From: Hyphomonas sp. CY54-11-8
GTDB lineage: Bacteria > Pseudomonadota > Alphaproteobacteria > Caulobacterales > Hyphomonadaceae
Assembly (NCBI RefSeq): GCF_000682735.1
Contig: NZ_AWFD01000036.1
Location: forward strand, 62,001-126,000
Length of the DNA: 64,000 nucleotides
Direction: 5' to 3'
The notes beneath the pieces are model-generated. The model had not been told where the DNA came from, made no database searches, and worked only from the letters and a program-made list of their open reading frames with translations. Below, in pieces: positions 33,466 through 42,468 of this stretch (position 1 is its first letter; every line of letters starts with the position of its first letter). The translations under genes and the position numbers were made by a program.

Positions 33466-34551
33466 ATGCGGAACTTCCTCGTCCTCACACTCATCATGAC
33501 CCTTTGCGGTGTGGCGCAGGCAAACGCAGAAGACTGGCGCGCCGCTGCGGAAAAGCACACGGTCGAGATCGCCAACTTCACCTTCCACACGGGCGAAACC
33601 CTGCCCTCGATCACGATGACGTATTATACGCTCGGCACGCCCCAGCGGGACGAAGACAGCAAGATCACCAATGCGGTGATGCTGCTTCATGGGACGGGCG
33701 GCAATGGACAGTCCCTGCTGCGTCCGTCTTTCGGTGACGAACTGTTCGGGCCCGGCCAACCGCTCGATCTTGCTCGCTTCTACATCATCTCGCCGGACAA
33801 TCTCGGCCACGGCGAAAGTTCCAAGCCGAGCGACGGCCTGCGTGCTAATTTCCCCCGCTATGACTATGACGACATGGTCGATGCCCAATACCGCATGCTC
33901 AGCGAGGGCACCGATGTAAGTGGGCTGGAAATGATCGTCGGCACATCGATGGGCTGCATGCACGCCTTTGTCTGGGGCGATACCCATCCGGGTTTCGCCC
34001 GCCGCCTCGTGCCGCTCGCCTGCAACGCCATCGAAATCGCCGGGCGGAACCGGATGTTCCGCCAGATGATCATCGACGGCTTCGAGCAGGATCCGCACTA
34101 CAATGACGGCAACTATGCCGATGCCGCCGACCTGGAAACCGGGCTGGCTATCTGGGCCAACACGCTGATCCTCGCTGGTTCAAATCCCTACCGTTCTCAG
34201 GCAGACGCGCCGACCCGCAAAGAAGCGGTCGAACAGCTGCACAGCACGATTGAGCGTTATCTTTCCAACCCGGCAGATCCGAATGACACGATCTACCAGT
34301 TCGACGCGTCGCGGAACTACAACCCCGCGCCGCGCCTGTCAGAGATTGGAGTGCCCGTCCTCTGGATCAACTCGGCGGACGATTTCATCAATCCGCCCGG
34401 TCTCGGCGATCCGGAGGCGCTTGCAGCCCGGATGCCGAATGCGCGCTTCGTTCTGGTGCCCGCGACCGCGGAAACCCGCGGCCACGGGACACATACTTTC
34501 CCGGTATTCTGGAAAGACGACCTGGCAACCTTCCTTGCAGAGTATCCTTGA
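33466..34551 (+). CDS. Secreted alpha/beta hydrolase, MetX (homoserine acetyltransferase)-like
   Basis: The product is 361 residues with a signal peptide (about 1-22, ending ANAED). The triad is visible: nucleophile Ser in VGTSMGCMHA, Asp in WINSADDF and His in RGHGTH. The fold resembles MetX-type acyltransferases, but the export signal and lack of methionine-biosynthesis neighbours suggest a periplasmic hydrolase rather than a metabolic acetyltransferase. The ATG at 33466 is preferred, with GGAGCGG upstream; earlier starts would bury the signal peptide. Confidence 0.82.
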   Translation: MRNFLVLTLIMTLCGVAQANAEDWRAAAEKHTVEIANFTFHTGETLPSITMTYYTLGTPQRDEDSKITNAVMLLHGTGGNGQSLLRPSFGDELFGPGQPLDLARFYIISPDNLGHGESSKPSDGLRANFPRYDYDDMVDAQYRMLSEGTDVSGLEMIVGTSMGCMHAFVWGDTHPGFARRLVPLACNAIEIAGRNRMFRQMIIDGFEQDPHYNDGNYADAADLETGLAIWANTLILAGSNPYRSQADAPTRKEAVEQLHSTIERYLSNPADPNDTIYQFDASRNYNPAPRLSEIGVPVLWINSADDFINPPGLGDPEALAARMPNARFVLVPATAETRGHGTHTFPVFWKDDLATFLAEYP

Positions 34552-34554
34552 GGT

Positions 34555-36195
34555 CTAGGCGCTCGCCATCGCCGGCAATTCCGCACGTTTCAGGAGCGGC
34601 TTTTTCAGGATCAGGTCGGCGGCTTTTTCGGCGATCATGATCGTCGGCGCATTGGTGTTCCCGCCGATCAGCGTCGGCATGACCGAAGCGTCGACGACGC
34701 GCAGGCCTTCAACGCCTTTCACTTTCAGCTCGCCATCCAGCGGCTGGGTATCGCTGACGCCCATCGCGACCGTCCCGACCGGGTGATAGATCGTCTCGCC
34801 CGTACGGCGGATGAAGGAATCGATGTCTTCATCAGACGTGGCGCCCGGGCCGGGCATGATCTCTGAGCCGGTGAACGGCTTCAGCGCCTCCTGCTGACAG
34901 ACTTCGCGCACCATCTTCACCGCTTCTCGCATGGCGCGGCGGTCTTCTTCCGTCGCCAGATGGTTCGGGTCGATGGACGGATTGGCGAACGGGTCGTTCG
35001 AGGCGAGACAAACCGTGCCCCGGCTTTCCGGGCGCAGCTGACAGGCGTGAACCGTGTAGCCATCCTTTTGCGGGTCGTGCTTGCCGTGATCCATCATGAT
35101 GGCATTGACGAGGTGCAGCTGCAGGTCGGGCATTTCGAGGCCAGGACGCGATTTCAGGAACGCCCCTGCCTGTAGGAAATTGTCTGCGCCGGGCCCGGTC
35201 TGGTTCATCAGGTAACGCAGGCCGACGCCCAGCTTCTTGAGGCCCTTCTGCATCGAATAGGCAGAGATGGGCTGCGTCATCTCATGGATGACCGTCACAT
35301 CGAGGTGGTCCTGCAGGTTCTGGCCGACACCCTTGGAATCGACCACAGTCTTGATATCGAACCGGCCCAGATGTTCGGCATTGCCGATGCCCGACAGCTG
35401 CAGGATTTGCGGGGACTGGACAGCGCCGGCACAGACGATCACCTCGCCATCGGCGAAGATCGATTGCGGCAAGCCGCCCTTGCCTTCCACCACTTCCACA
35501 CCCGTGGCACGCGTGCCTTCGAACAGGACACGGGTCACCCGGCCGGTCGAGATGACGGTCAGATTGTCCCGAACGCCCACGATCGGGCGCAGGTAGGCAT
35601 AGGAGGCGCTCCAGCGTTCGCCCTTGTGGATGGTGCGCTGGTAAGGGCCGAACCCTTCCTGCTGGGCACCATTGAAGTCATCGGTCCTGGCATAGCCCGC
35701 CTGTTCCCCGGCCTTGATAAAAGCGCGATAGATCGGGCTGGACATCGGCGAAGACGACACGTTCAGCGGGCCGCTGCCGCCATGGAAAGCGTCCTCGCCC
35801 TTGTCCAGGGTCTCTGATTTCTTGAAGTAGGGCAGGACGCTCGCATAGTCCCAGCCCTTCAGCCCCATCTGGCCCCACTGGTCATAATCACCGGCGTGGC
35901 CGCGGATATAGATCATGCCATTGATGGAGGACGAGCCGCCCCAGCCCCGGCCGCGCGGCCAATAGAGCTTGCGCCCATTCATGTGTTTTTGCGGCTCGGT
36001 CCAAAACCCCCAGTTGAAATCATTCTCCTGCTTGATCAGGCTCCCGACCCCCGCCGGCATGCGCACCATCAGCGAGTTGTCTTTCTTCCCCGCTTCAATC
36101 AGGCATACCTTTACCGCCGGGTCAGCCGACAGCCGGTTGGCAAGGGTACATCCGGCGCTTCCTGCACCAACGATTACGTAATCATAGCGTTCCAT
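34555..36195 (-). CDS. GMC-family FAD oxidoreductase, choline/alcohol dehydrogenase-like
   Basis: The 546-residue flavoenzyme oxidises an alcohol to an aldehyde. The N-terminal FAD-binding motif YVIVGAGSAGCTLANRLS is followed by the GMC signature GRGWGGSSSINGM. The C-terminal signature VDASVMPTLIGGNTNAPT carries the active-site Asn, and YHPVGTVAMG the catalytic His. Substrate is uncertain; choline dehydrogenases and medium-chain alcohol dehydrogenases share this pattern. No betB or betI is adjacent, which weakens a betaine-pathway assignment. It ends three bases from the convergent hydrolase gene. Confidence 0.87.
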   Translation of the reverse strand: MERYDYVIVGAGSAGCTLANRLSADPAVKVCLIEAGKKDNSLMVRMPAGVGSLIKQENDFNWGFWTEPQKHMNGRKLYWPRGRGWGGSSSINGMIYIRGHAGDYDQWGQMGLKGWDYASVLPYFKKSETLDKGEDAFHGGSGPLNVSSSPMSSPIYRAFIKAGEQAGYARTDDFNGAQQEGFGPYQRTIHKGERWSASYAYLRPIVGVRDNLTVISTGRVTRVLFEGTRATGVEVVEGKGGLPQSIFADGEVIVCAGAVQSPQILQLSGIGNAEHLGRFDIKTVVDSKGVGQNLQDHLDVTVIHEMTQPISAYSMQKGLKKLGVGLRYLMNQTGPGADNFLQAGAFLKSRPGLEMPDLQLHLVNAIMMDHGKHDPQKDGYTVHACQLRPESRGTVCLASNDPFANPSIDPNHLATEEDRRAMREAVKMVREVCQQEALKPFTGSEIMPGPGATSDEDIDSFIRRTGETIYHPVGTVAMGVSDTQPLDGELKVKGVEGLRVVDASVMPTLIGGNTNAPTIMIAEKAADLILKKPLLKRAELPAMASA

Positions 36196-36325
36196 GGGAT
36201 CCTGTTTTCCTCGTCCGCCGGTTGAATTCCGACGATTGATGCAACACTTTGTGAACGAAAGCGTGCTAAGTAAAGGGCGTGGGGAGAAGTAGTCCGAAAG
36301 GACGGGTCAGCTCAAGGAGTGATTG

Positions 36326-36937
36326 ATGACCTTCTCTACTTCTCAGGCTCTGATGACGTCAGAAACGCCAGAAGAATATTTCGATCGCCGCCGCCATAAG
36401 CGTGTGGACATTCAGCTTCCGGGCCGATTCCTCACTCATATTGGTGACGATGCATCGCTTTCGACGATCAATCTCTCCTGCTCGGGCGCACTGGTCCAGT
36501 CTTCGACCCTGCCCGATCCTGGCGCCGAACTTGTCTGCTATTTCGATGACCTTGGCCGCGTGGTCGCCACCGTTGTGCGCCATACTGGCGAGGGCTTTGC
36601 CCTGTCGTTCAATGTCGCCTCGCACAAGCGCGAGAAGATCGCCGACCGCCTGACCTGGCTGCTCAACAAGGACATGCTGAACCTGTCCGAAGAGCGTGAA
36701 GCCCCACGTTATGCGGCCGATGTGCCGGCACAGGTCCTGCGCCGCAGCGGCCAGATCCTAAATTGCCGCGTGCTCGACATATCGCTGACCGGTGCCAATT
36801 TCGAATGCAAGGGCGCCGCCATGCCGAAGCTTGGCGAGATTGTCAGTGCAGGCACGATTCCGGCGGAAGTCGTCCGCACGGGCCGTGACGGCTTTGCCGT
36901 GCGTTACCTCCAGAAAGACGAACGCGATTCACTCTGA
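36326..36937 (+). CDS. Tandem PilZ-domain protein
   Basis: The product is 203 residues with two PilZ domains, expected to bind cyclic di-GMP. The first (about 15-95) has the RRHKR motif and NLSCSGAL. The second (about 115-195) has REAPRY and DISLTGANF. Both RxxxR and D/NxSxxG elements look usable. No output domain is present, so it should act by protein contact, for example on motility, holdfast or polysaccharide systems. AAGGAG precedes the ATG at 36326. Confidence 0.88.
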   Translation: MTFSTSQALMTSETPEEYFDRRRHKRVDIQLPGRFLTHIGDDASLSTINLSCSGALVQSSTLPDPGAELVCYFDDLGRVVATVVRHTGEGFALSFNVASHKREKIADRLTWLLNKDMLNLSEEREAPRYAADVPAQVLRRSGQILNCRVLDISLTGANFECKGAAMPKLGEIVSAGTIPAEVVRTGRDGFAVRYLQKDERDSL

Positions 36938-36967
36938 TCCGGCCGGTCCGGGCTGTGGATGCCTGGA

Positions 36968-37498
36968 TCAGTCGATCCGTTTCAGGCCCGTCTTGTGGCG
37001 CTTCCAGTTCTCGACATAGTGCACTGCCGACATCTTGATCACCTGGACCTGATGCTCGGAGACCGGCTTCACCACTTTGCCCGGCGCGCCCATCACGAGT
37101 GAATTATCGGGAATTTCCTTGCCCTCCGGGATGAGGGAATTTGCCCCGATGATGCAGTTCCTGCCGATCTTCGCGCCGTTCAGGATGATCGAGCCGATAC
37201 CGATCAGAGTCTCGTCACCGATCGTGCAGCCGTGCAGCATGACCATATGGCCTACGGTCACATCGCGGCCGATGGTCAGCGGCTTGCCGACATCCGTGTG
37301 CAGAACGCAGCTGTCCTGAATGTTGGAATTCTCGCCGATCGTGATCGGGTCGTTATCCCCGCGCAGCACCGAGCCGTACCAGACAGACGCATTTTCCTTC
37401 AGGATGACATTGCCCATCACCTGGGCCGTCTCGGCGACCCAGTAATTGCCGTTTGCAGGCAGGTCTGGTCGATTTCCATCCATCTCGAAAATTGCCAT
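36968..37498 (-). CDS. Gamma-class carbonic anhydrase family protein
   Basis: The 176-residue left-handed beta-helix protein has repeated hexapeptides (I/V-G-x-x-x-x). Candidate zinc ligands are His in CVLHTDVG and both His in [13 protein letters not shown]. The C-terminal helix [15 protein letters not shown] packs against the trimer. The family interconverts CO2 and bicarbonate or, in many members, is of unproven activity. Confidence 0.9.
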   Translation of the reverse strand: MAIFEMDGNRPDLPANGNYWVAETAQVMGNVILKENASVWYGSVLRGDNDPITIGENSNIQDSCVLHTDVGKPLTIGRDVTVGHMVMLHGCTIGDETLIGIGSIILNGAKIGRNCIIGANSLIPEGKEIPDNSLVMGAPGKVVKPVSEHQVQVIKMSAVHYVENWKRHKTGLKRID

Positions 37499-37751
37499 GC
37501 CTCATCCCTTCATTTCGCTTGCGGATTTAATGTTTACCACCTGATAACTCTGGTAGTGTCTATTCATCAACAGATTCGGACGTGGAGTACGGTCATCCTG
37601 AGACTGTGTCATACCCCGCCGCCCGGAAGATACCGGGTTGAGGTCCTGCCGCCCATCGGGCGTGTTGCCTCCCCTTCCCCCCAAGTTTCCAGCCAGCCGC
37701 TGTGCATTCCTGCCAGCGGCTTTTTTAGTCCCTGCAGCAAGGAGACCTCCC

Positions 37752-38567
37752 ATGGGAAAACGCAACGCAGCCAAGCGCATGAAAACCGCTTCGGAAGTGA
37801 ACACCTCTGCCTGGTTTGAAGAAACCGGCCGTGTGAGGGGTCCGCGGCTGCAGGCTATTGATGGAGGTCGGTCCTGGCATCCCGACGATGCTGATCAGAA
37901 ATACAAGCGCGCCGCGACAGCCCCTGAGGGCGACCGGGCCCAGCGCTATCAGAAGAACGTCAAACCCCGCTCCGAGAATCAGGCCCGTCTGATGGAGGCG
38001 ATGGACGAATACGCCCTCGTCGCCGCCCTCGGCCCGGCGGGCACGGGCAAGACCTATCTCGCCATCTGCAAGGCGGTCGAGGCGCTGCAGAAGGGCAAGG
38101 TCTCGCGCATCATCCTGTCGCGTCCTGCGGTCGAGGCGGGCGAGCAGATCGGCTTCCTGCCCGGCGCCATGGAAGACAAGCTCGCGCCTTACCTGCGCCC
38201 GCTCTACGACGCCCTGTCCGACCGGCTCTCGCCCGGACAGCTGAAACACATGCTGGCCGAAGGTGTGATCGAGATCGCGCCGATCGGTTTCATGCGGGGA
38301 CGCACGCTCAACAACGCCTTCATCGTCATCGACGAAGCGCAGAACTGCACCTACACGCAGCTGAAAATGCTGCTCACCCGCCTTGGCTGGCACTCCACCA
38401 TGGTGATCACCGGCGACCCGGCCCAGTCAGACCTGTTGCCGGAATTCTCTGGCCTCGCCAACGCAGCCGAGCGGCTGGAGAAGCTGGAAGGCGCTGCGGT
38501 CGTGAAACTCGAAGGCCAGGACGTCGTCCGCCACCCGCTCGTCGCCGACATGCTCAGCGTGCTCTGA
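37752..38567 (+). CDS. PhoH-like ATPase
   Basis: The product is 271 residues. An N-terminal basic tail (about 1-75) precedes the PhoH nucleotide-binding core. Walker A is LGPAGTGKTYLA, Walker B is AFIVIDEAQN and the TGDPAQSDL motif follows. This is the shorter PhoH/YbeZ-type without PIN domain; family members are linked to RNA metabolism. ATG at 37752 follows AAGGAGACC. A terminator follows directly. Confidence 0.88.
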   Translation: MGKRNAAKRMKTASEVNTSAWFEETGRVRGPRLQAIDGGRSWHPDDADQKYKRAATAPEGDRAQRYQKNVKPRSENQARLMEAMDEYALVAALGPAGTGKTYLAICKAVEALQKGKVSRIILSRPAVEAGEQIGFLPGAMEDKLAPYLRPLYDALSDRLSPGQLKHMLAEGVIEIAPIGFMRGRTLNNAFIVIDEAQNCTYTQLKMLLTRLGWHSTMVITGDPAQSDLLPEFSGLANAAERLEKLEGAAVVKLEGQDVVRHPLVADMLSVL

Positions 38568-38592
38568 AACAAAGCCCAACGCACCCTTGATC

Positions 38593-38628
38593 AGCCCGCC
38601 GGAATGCCCTCCGGCGGGCTTTTTCTTT
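38593..38628 (+). terminator. Rho-independent terminator after phoH-like gene
   Basis: A 10-bp GC-rich stem (38593-38602 with 38611-38620) and 8-base loop are followed by TTTTCTTT. It ends at the stop of the convergent alcohol dehydrogenase. Confidence 0.9.
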
Positions 38629-39616
38629 AAAGGTTCATCCGTAACACGGCTGCACCTTCAAAGCGCCCGGCGCGCAGATCGTCCAGGGCTTGGTTCGCCT
38701 GCTCCAGCGGATAGGCATGGGTCGAGGTCTTCACCATGGCGTCCGGCGCGATCTTCAGGAACTCCACCCCGTCCTGCCTTGTGAGGTTCGCGACGGATTG
38801 TATGCGCCGCTCCTCCCATAGGTCCGCATACGGAAAGGCGGGAATGTCACTCATATGGATACCGGCGCAGATCACCGCGCCGCCCTTGTCCACGGCTTTC
38901 AGCGCGGCGGGCACCAGCGCCCCGACCGGCGCGAAGATGATCGCCGCGTCCAGTCTCTCCGGCGGCGTCTCCTCGCTGCTGCCGGCCCAGACAGCGCCCA
39001 GCGAACGGGCAAAATCCTGCCCTTTCTCGTCGCCGGCCTTGGTAAAGGCAAAGACTTCCCGCCCCTGATGTACGGCCACCTGCGCGATAATGTGCGCTGC
39101 TGCGCCGAAGCCATAAAGGCCAAGCCGCCTGCCCTCTCCCGCCATGCGGTAGGAGCGGTAGCCGATCAGCCCCGCACACATCAATGGCGCGGCGGCCTCG
39201 TCCGAATAGGCAGCCGGGATCGGAAAGCAGTAATGCGCGTCGGCCAATGTATACTCGGCAAAGCCGCCATCGCGGGTGTAGCCGGTAAACTCCGCCGCCT
39301 CGCACAGATTTTCCTGCCCGCGCTGGCAATAGACGCAACGCCCGCAGGTGTGCCCGAGCCACGCCACGCCGACCCGGTCACCCACGGCAAAGCCCGCCGC
39401 GCCCGACCCCAGCGCATCGACGACACCGATGATTTCATGTCCCGGAATCAGCGGCAGTTTCGGCTTCTTCAGGTCTCCATCGACGACATGCAAATCCGTC
39501 CGGCACACAGCACAAGCCGTCACCTTGATCCGGATCTCGCCTTCGCCCGGCACGGGATCCGGCACGTCCTTCAGGACGAGCGGCGCACCGGCTTTCTCGA
39601 ACACCATCGCACGCAT
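38627..39616 (-). CDS. Zinc-dependent alcohol dehydrogenase (MDR family)
   Basis: The 329-residue enzyme oxidises alcohols with NAD(P)+. Catalytic-zinc ligands are Cys in VCRTDLH and His in IPGHEIIG. The structural zinc is held by the four cysteines of CGRCVYCQRGQENLC. The nucleotide-binding segment is LYGFGAAAHIIAQVA. The ATG at 39616 has GAGGAG close upstream; an earlier start would add 20 unlikely residues. No operon partner is obvious. Confidence 0.9.
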   Translation of the reverse strand: MRAMVFEKAGAPLVLKDVPDPVPGEGEIRIKVTACAVCRTDLHVVDGDLKKPKLPLIPGHEIIGVVDALGSGAAGFAVGDRVGVAWLGHTCGRCVYCQRGQENLCEAAEFTGYTRDGGFAEYTLADAHYCFPIPAAYSDEAAAPLMCAGLIGYRSYRMAGEGRRLGLYGFGAAAHIIAQVAVHQGREVFAFTKAGDEKGQDFARSLGAVWAGSSEETPPERLDAAIIFAPVGALVPAALKAVDKGGAVICAGIHMSDIPAFPYADLWEERRIQSVANLTRQDGVEFLKIAPDAMVKTSTHAYPLEQANQALDDLRAGRFEGAAVLRMNL

Positions 39617-39802
39617 GAGAGGCTCCTCGTCATTGCCGCTGCATCGTCCGTCGTCGTCATGTTGCACGTCAAGCACCGCCGCAAGAAAACTTGTTCCGCC
39701 TTCAATTGAAAAATCCCGTATTTACAAGTGCATTGCTTGGTTACCAAAAATACGGCTTAATCATTCCCGCAAGAGAGGTGCCGGTCAGAGAGCACCCTGG
39801 GG

Positions 39803-41326
39803 ATGAGTGTGGCAGACATTTTCCTATCATACAGCCGGGCGGACAGGCCGAAGGCACAACAGATCGCAAAAGCGCTGGAGCAGGAAGGCTTTACGGTCTG
39901 GTGGGACAAGGTCCTCCGTGCTGGGCAGACCTATGACGAAGTCACAGAAGGCATGCTACGTGATGCCCGCGTGGTCATTGTGCTCTGGTCGGAAGTTTCC
40001 GTGAAATCAAAATGGGTCCGGGCAGAAGCCACATTGGGCGAACGTACCTCGACCGTCATTCCCGCAATGATCCAGGATGCCGAACGCCCGATCATGTTCG
40101 AACTGACCCAGAGCGCTGACCTCATCGGCTGGGATGGCGACCGCGAAGACAGTCACTGGAAGGGCTTCGTTGCCGACATTCGCTTGGCGCTGGAACGCCA
40201 GGAGGTAAAGGCAGAGGCCGCGCCGGCCGCAATCGAAACAGCCGCCGCCCCGCGCGATGCAACCATCGAGAACACGTTCTGGACCTCCATCGCGGACAGC
40301 GATGACCCCGCCGACTACGAGGCCTATCTCAACCGGTATCCCGATGGTCATTTTGTTGACCTCGCCCGCAACCGGCTCGCCGGATTGGCAAAGATTGCAA
40401 GTCCCTCAGCGGGACAAGCTCCCGCGCCGGACGCACAGCCGCCCGTTTCACCGCCCCAGCCTGCTCCGACGCCTGCGTCAAAGCCAAACCGGCTTATCCC
40501 TGCCGGCATCGGCTTGGCTGTCGTGGCGTTGGGAGGCGGCGTGGCCGCTATGGTGATGTCGGGCCCGAAGCTGGAACCGCCGCCCGCTGTTGAAAAACCG
40601 GTCGAAGATCCGCTGGCAGCCTTTGCCGATTGTGACACGTGCCCCGCAATGATTCCCATTCCGGCCGGCACCTTCCAGATGGGCTCACCCGACACGGAAG
40701 CCGGACGGACCGGCAATGAAGACCCGCTCCACGAAGTGGCGCTGCCCGCCTTCGCCATCGGGCAGACCGAAATCACCTTCGATGAGTGGGATGCCTGTCT
40801 CGAGGGTGGCGGATGCAATGGCTTCGAGCCGTCAGACCGGGGCTATGGCAAGGGCCGGCAACCCGTCATCGGCGTGTCCTGGACCGATGCCAATGCCTAT
40901 GCCCGCTGGCTCAGCAGCAAGACGGGCCGGGCCTACCGGCTGCCGACCGAAGCGGAATGGGAATACGCCGCCCGCGGCGGAACCACGACGGCCTATTGGT
41001 GGGGCGACTATTTCGATGCCGCCATCGCGCCTTCCCGGGCCCCTGTCCCGGTCGACACGCTGGCCGAAAACCCGTTCGGCCTGAAAGGCATGCTCGGAAA
41101 TGCGCGTGAATGGGTCGAAGACTGCTACATCAACAACTACACGACGGCACCGACAGATGGCTCGGCCCAACGGGACGGCGATTGTGCACGTCGGGTATTG
41201 CGGGGCGGTGCATGGGGACGCGACCCGGACGACCACCGGGCCGCAAACCGGGCCCGGATTGACCGCAACGTGCGCGATAAGGTCTTTGGCTTCCGCGTGG
41301 TGACCAGCGACTTGTCCGCCGAATGA
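39803..41326 (+). CDS. TIR domain - transmembrane - formylglycine-enzyme-like protein
   Basis: The product is 507 residues. The TIR domain (1-135) begins IFLSYSRADRPKAQQ and retains the W-x3-E pattern (WVRAE, Glu75), the residue that supports NADase activity in TIR enzymes. A short helical repeat (about 158-197), a Pro/Ala linker and one membrane segment (about 231-252) follow. The C-terminal FGE/SUMF1-type fold (about 280-505) contains IPIPAGTFQMGS, GVSWTDANAYARWLS and RLPTEAEWEYAARGG. The place of the oxidase cysteine pair reads RGGAWGRDPDDHRAAN, so sulfatase activation is unlikely and the fold may be a periplasmic sensor. The next gene on this strand encodes a 4-TM SLATT-like protein. Confidence 0.85.
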   Translation: MSVADIFLSYSRADRPKAQQIAKALEQEGFTVWWDKVLRAGQTYDEVTEGMLRDARVVIVLWSEVSVKSKWVRAEATLGERTSTVIPAMIQDAERPIMFELTQSADLIGWDGDREDSHWKGFVADIRLALERQEVKAEAAPAAIETAAAPRDATIENTFWTSIADSDDPADYEAYLNRYPDGHFVDLARNRLAGLAKIASPSAGQAPAPDAQPPVSPPQPAPTPASKPNRLIPAGIGLAVVALGGGVAAMVMSGPKLEPPPAVEKPVEDPLAAFADCDTCPAMIPIPAGTFQMGSPDTEAGRTGNEDPLHEVALPAFAIGQTEITFDEWDACLEGGGCNGFEPSDRGYGKGRQPVIGVSWTDANAYARWLSSKTGRAYRLPTEAEWEYAARGGTTTAYWWGDYFDAAIAPSRAPVPVDTLAENPFGLKGMLGNAREWVEDCYINNYTTAPTDGSAQRDGDCARRVLRGGAWGRDPDDHRAANRARIDRNVRDKVFGFRVVTSDLSAE

Positions 41327-41391
41327 CATCCACATTTCGCCAGACGACGCCTCACCGGGCGTGCATGTGATATTCCGGGACAGTTTATTTT

Positions 41392-42405
41392 ATGATGCAG
41401 ATAGCCAATCGCGATGTCTTCCCCACCAGCGCAACGATCGAAGTGTTCGCTCCGGTCCAGACCCTGTTCCAGATCCCGGCAATAGACGAGGCGTTCAACA
41501 AGCATGAAGCAGCGGCCGTCCGCGCCAAGCGGCGCTACCATCGTTTCGGACGCCTGGCGATCGTCCTGATCGCATTCAGCTCGATTTATACGGTAGCCGA
41601 CGCAATCATCATTCCTCCGTACCCGGTACAACCGTTGGCTAGTGCCCTGGCTGCCCTGCTGGCCGGGCTCGGCATCGTTCTGCAAATCTACCTGATCACG
41701 ACGCACCAGAAGGAAAAGTGGCTACTCAACCGCTACGCCGTCGAGCGGCTCAGAAGTTCGAAATTCCAGGCCTACCATCTTGGTCACATAGCGCAGGACG
41801 CGAACGAACTCGAAATCCTGTCGAACCAGTATGCCGCGCGGCAGGTTGCCAGTATCGAAAACGAGCTGAACGGCGGGGATTCGGTGTTTCGTGCCTTCCA
41901 GCCCGCTGCAGCCGTGTCCCTGCCCCGAACACCGAAAAAGCCTGCAAATGCGGACCTCGCCCGGATCACCAAGGAAGCCTACGGCGAGTTGCGCATCCAG
42001 TATCAGAAACGGTTCGCCCAGAGCGAGCTGACCCATTTCGCGAACCGACGGCGCATCTTCTACTCCTCTCAGGACATGATCTATCTCAGCGCCGCAGCGT
42101 TTGCCTTCTTTGCGCTGTCGACCAAATTGTTCACCGGACTGGATGGATCCGCCACATCCGGCTGGCTCGATTTCCTGGCCGTCACCCTGTTCATTGCGGG
42201 CGCAACAGTATCCATTCTCGACAATGCGTCGATTGAGGAACAGTCACAGACGCGCTTTGAGCAATATGTCCGTGATATCGAACAGATTGCGAGCCATGCG
42301 GACGAAACCAATTTGCTCGATCTCGTACGTGATATGGAGCTGCTCTGCCTGCAGGAGCTCGATACCTTCTGCCGCGCCGGGGAACGTATCAGCTACCGGC
42401 TCTGA
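41392..42405 (+). CDS. SLATT/DUF4231-like protein with two 2-TM units
   Basis: The product is 337 residues. Two hairpins of membrane helices (about 53-70 with 82-104, and 227-247 with 258-276) are each followed by a helical cytosolic segment. After the first is the motif KWLLNRYAVERLRSSKF (shown in part, 109-124), resembling the W...R..AE.LR pattern of SLATT domains. SLATT proteins are predicted pore-forming effectors in nucleotide- and TIR-linked conflict systems. It lies 65 bases downstream of the TIR-FGE gene on the same strand. The assignment rests on topology and one motif and needs profile confirmation. Confidence 0.6.
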   Translation: MMQIANRDVFPTSATIEVFAPVQTLFQIPAIDEAFNKHEAAAVRAKRRYHRFGRLAIVLIAFSSIYTVADAIIIPPYPVQPLASALAALLAGLGIVLQIYLITTHQKEKWLLNRYAVERLRSSKFQAYHLGHIAQDANELEILSNQYAARQVASIENELNGGDSVFRAFQPAAAVSLPRTPKKPANADLARITKEAYGELRIQYQKRFAQSELTHFANRRRIFYSSQDMIYLSAAAFAFFALSTKLFTGLDGSATSGWLDFLAVTLFIAGATVSILDNASIEEQSQTRFEQYVRDIEQIASHADETNLLDLVRDMELLCLQELDTFCRAGERISYRL

Positions 42406-42415
42406 TATCAAAAAT

Positions 42416-42455
42416 GATGCCGCAGGCCTGCCGATGATGGAGGCCTGCGGTATTT
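42416..42455. terminator. Bidirectional terminator between SLATT-like and OmpW-like genes
   Basis: A perfect 10-bp stem (42420-42429 with 42441-42450) with an 11-base loop lies between two convergent genes. T-runs are short (TATTTC forward; ATTTTTG reverse). Confidence 0.65.
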
Positions 42456-42468
42456 CGTAAACTGCTGA

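Noticed and set aside
39803..41326. TIR protein as part of a SPARTA (TIR-APAZ) Argonaute system
   Set aside because: No APAZ domain or Argonaute adjacent; the C-terminus is an FGE-like fold.
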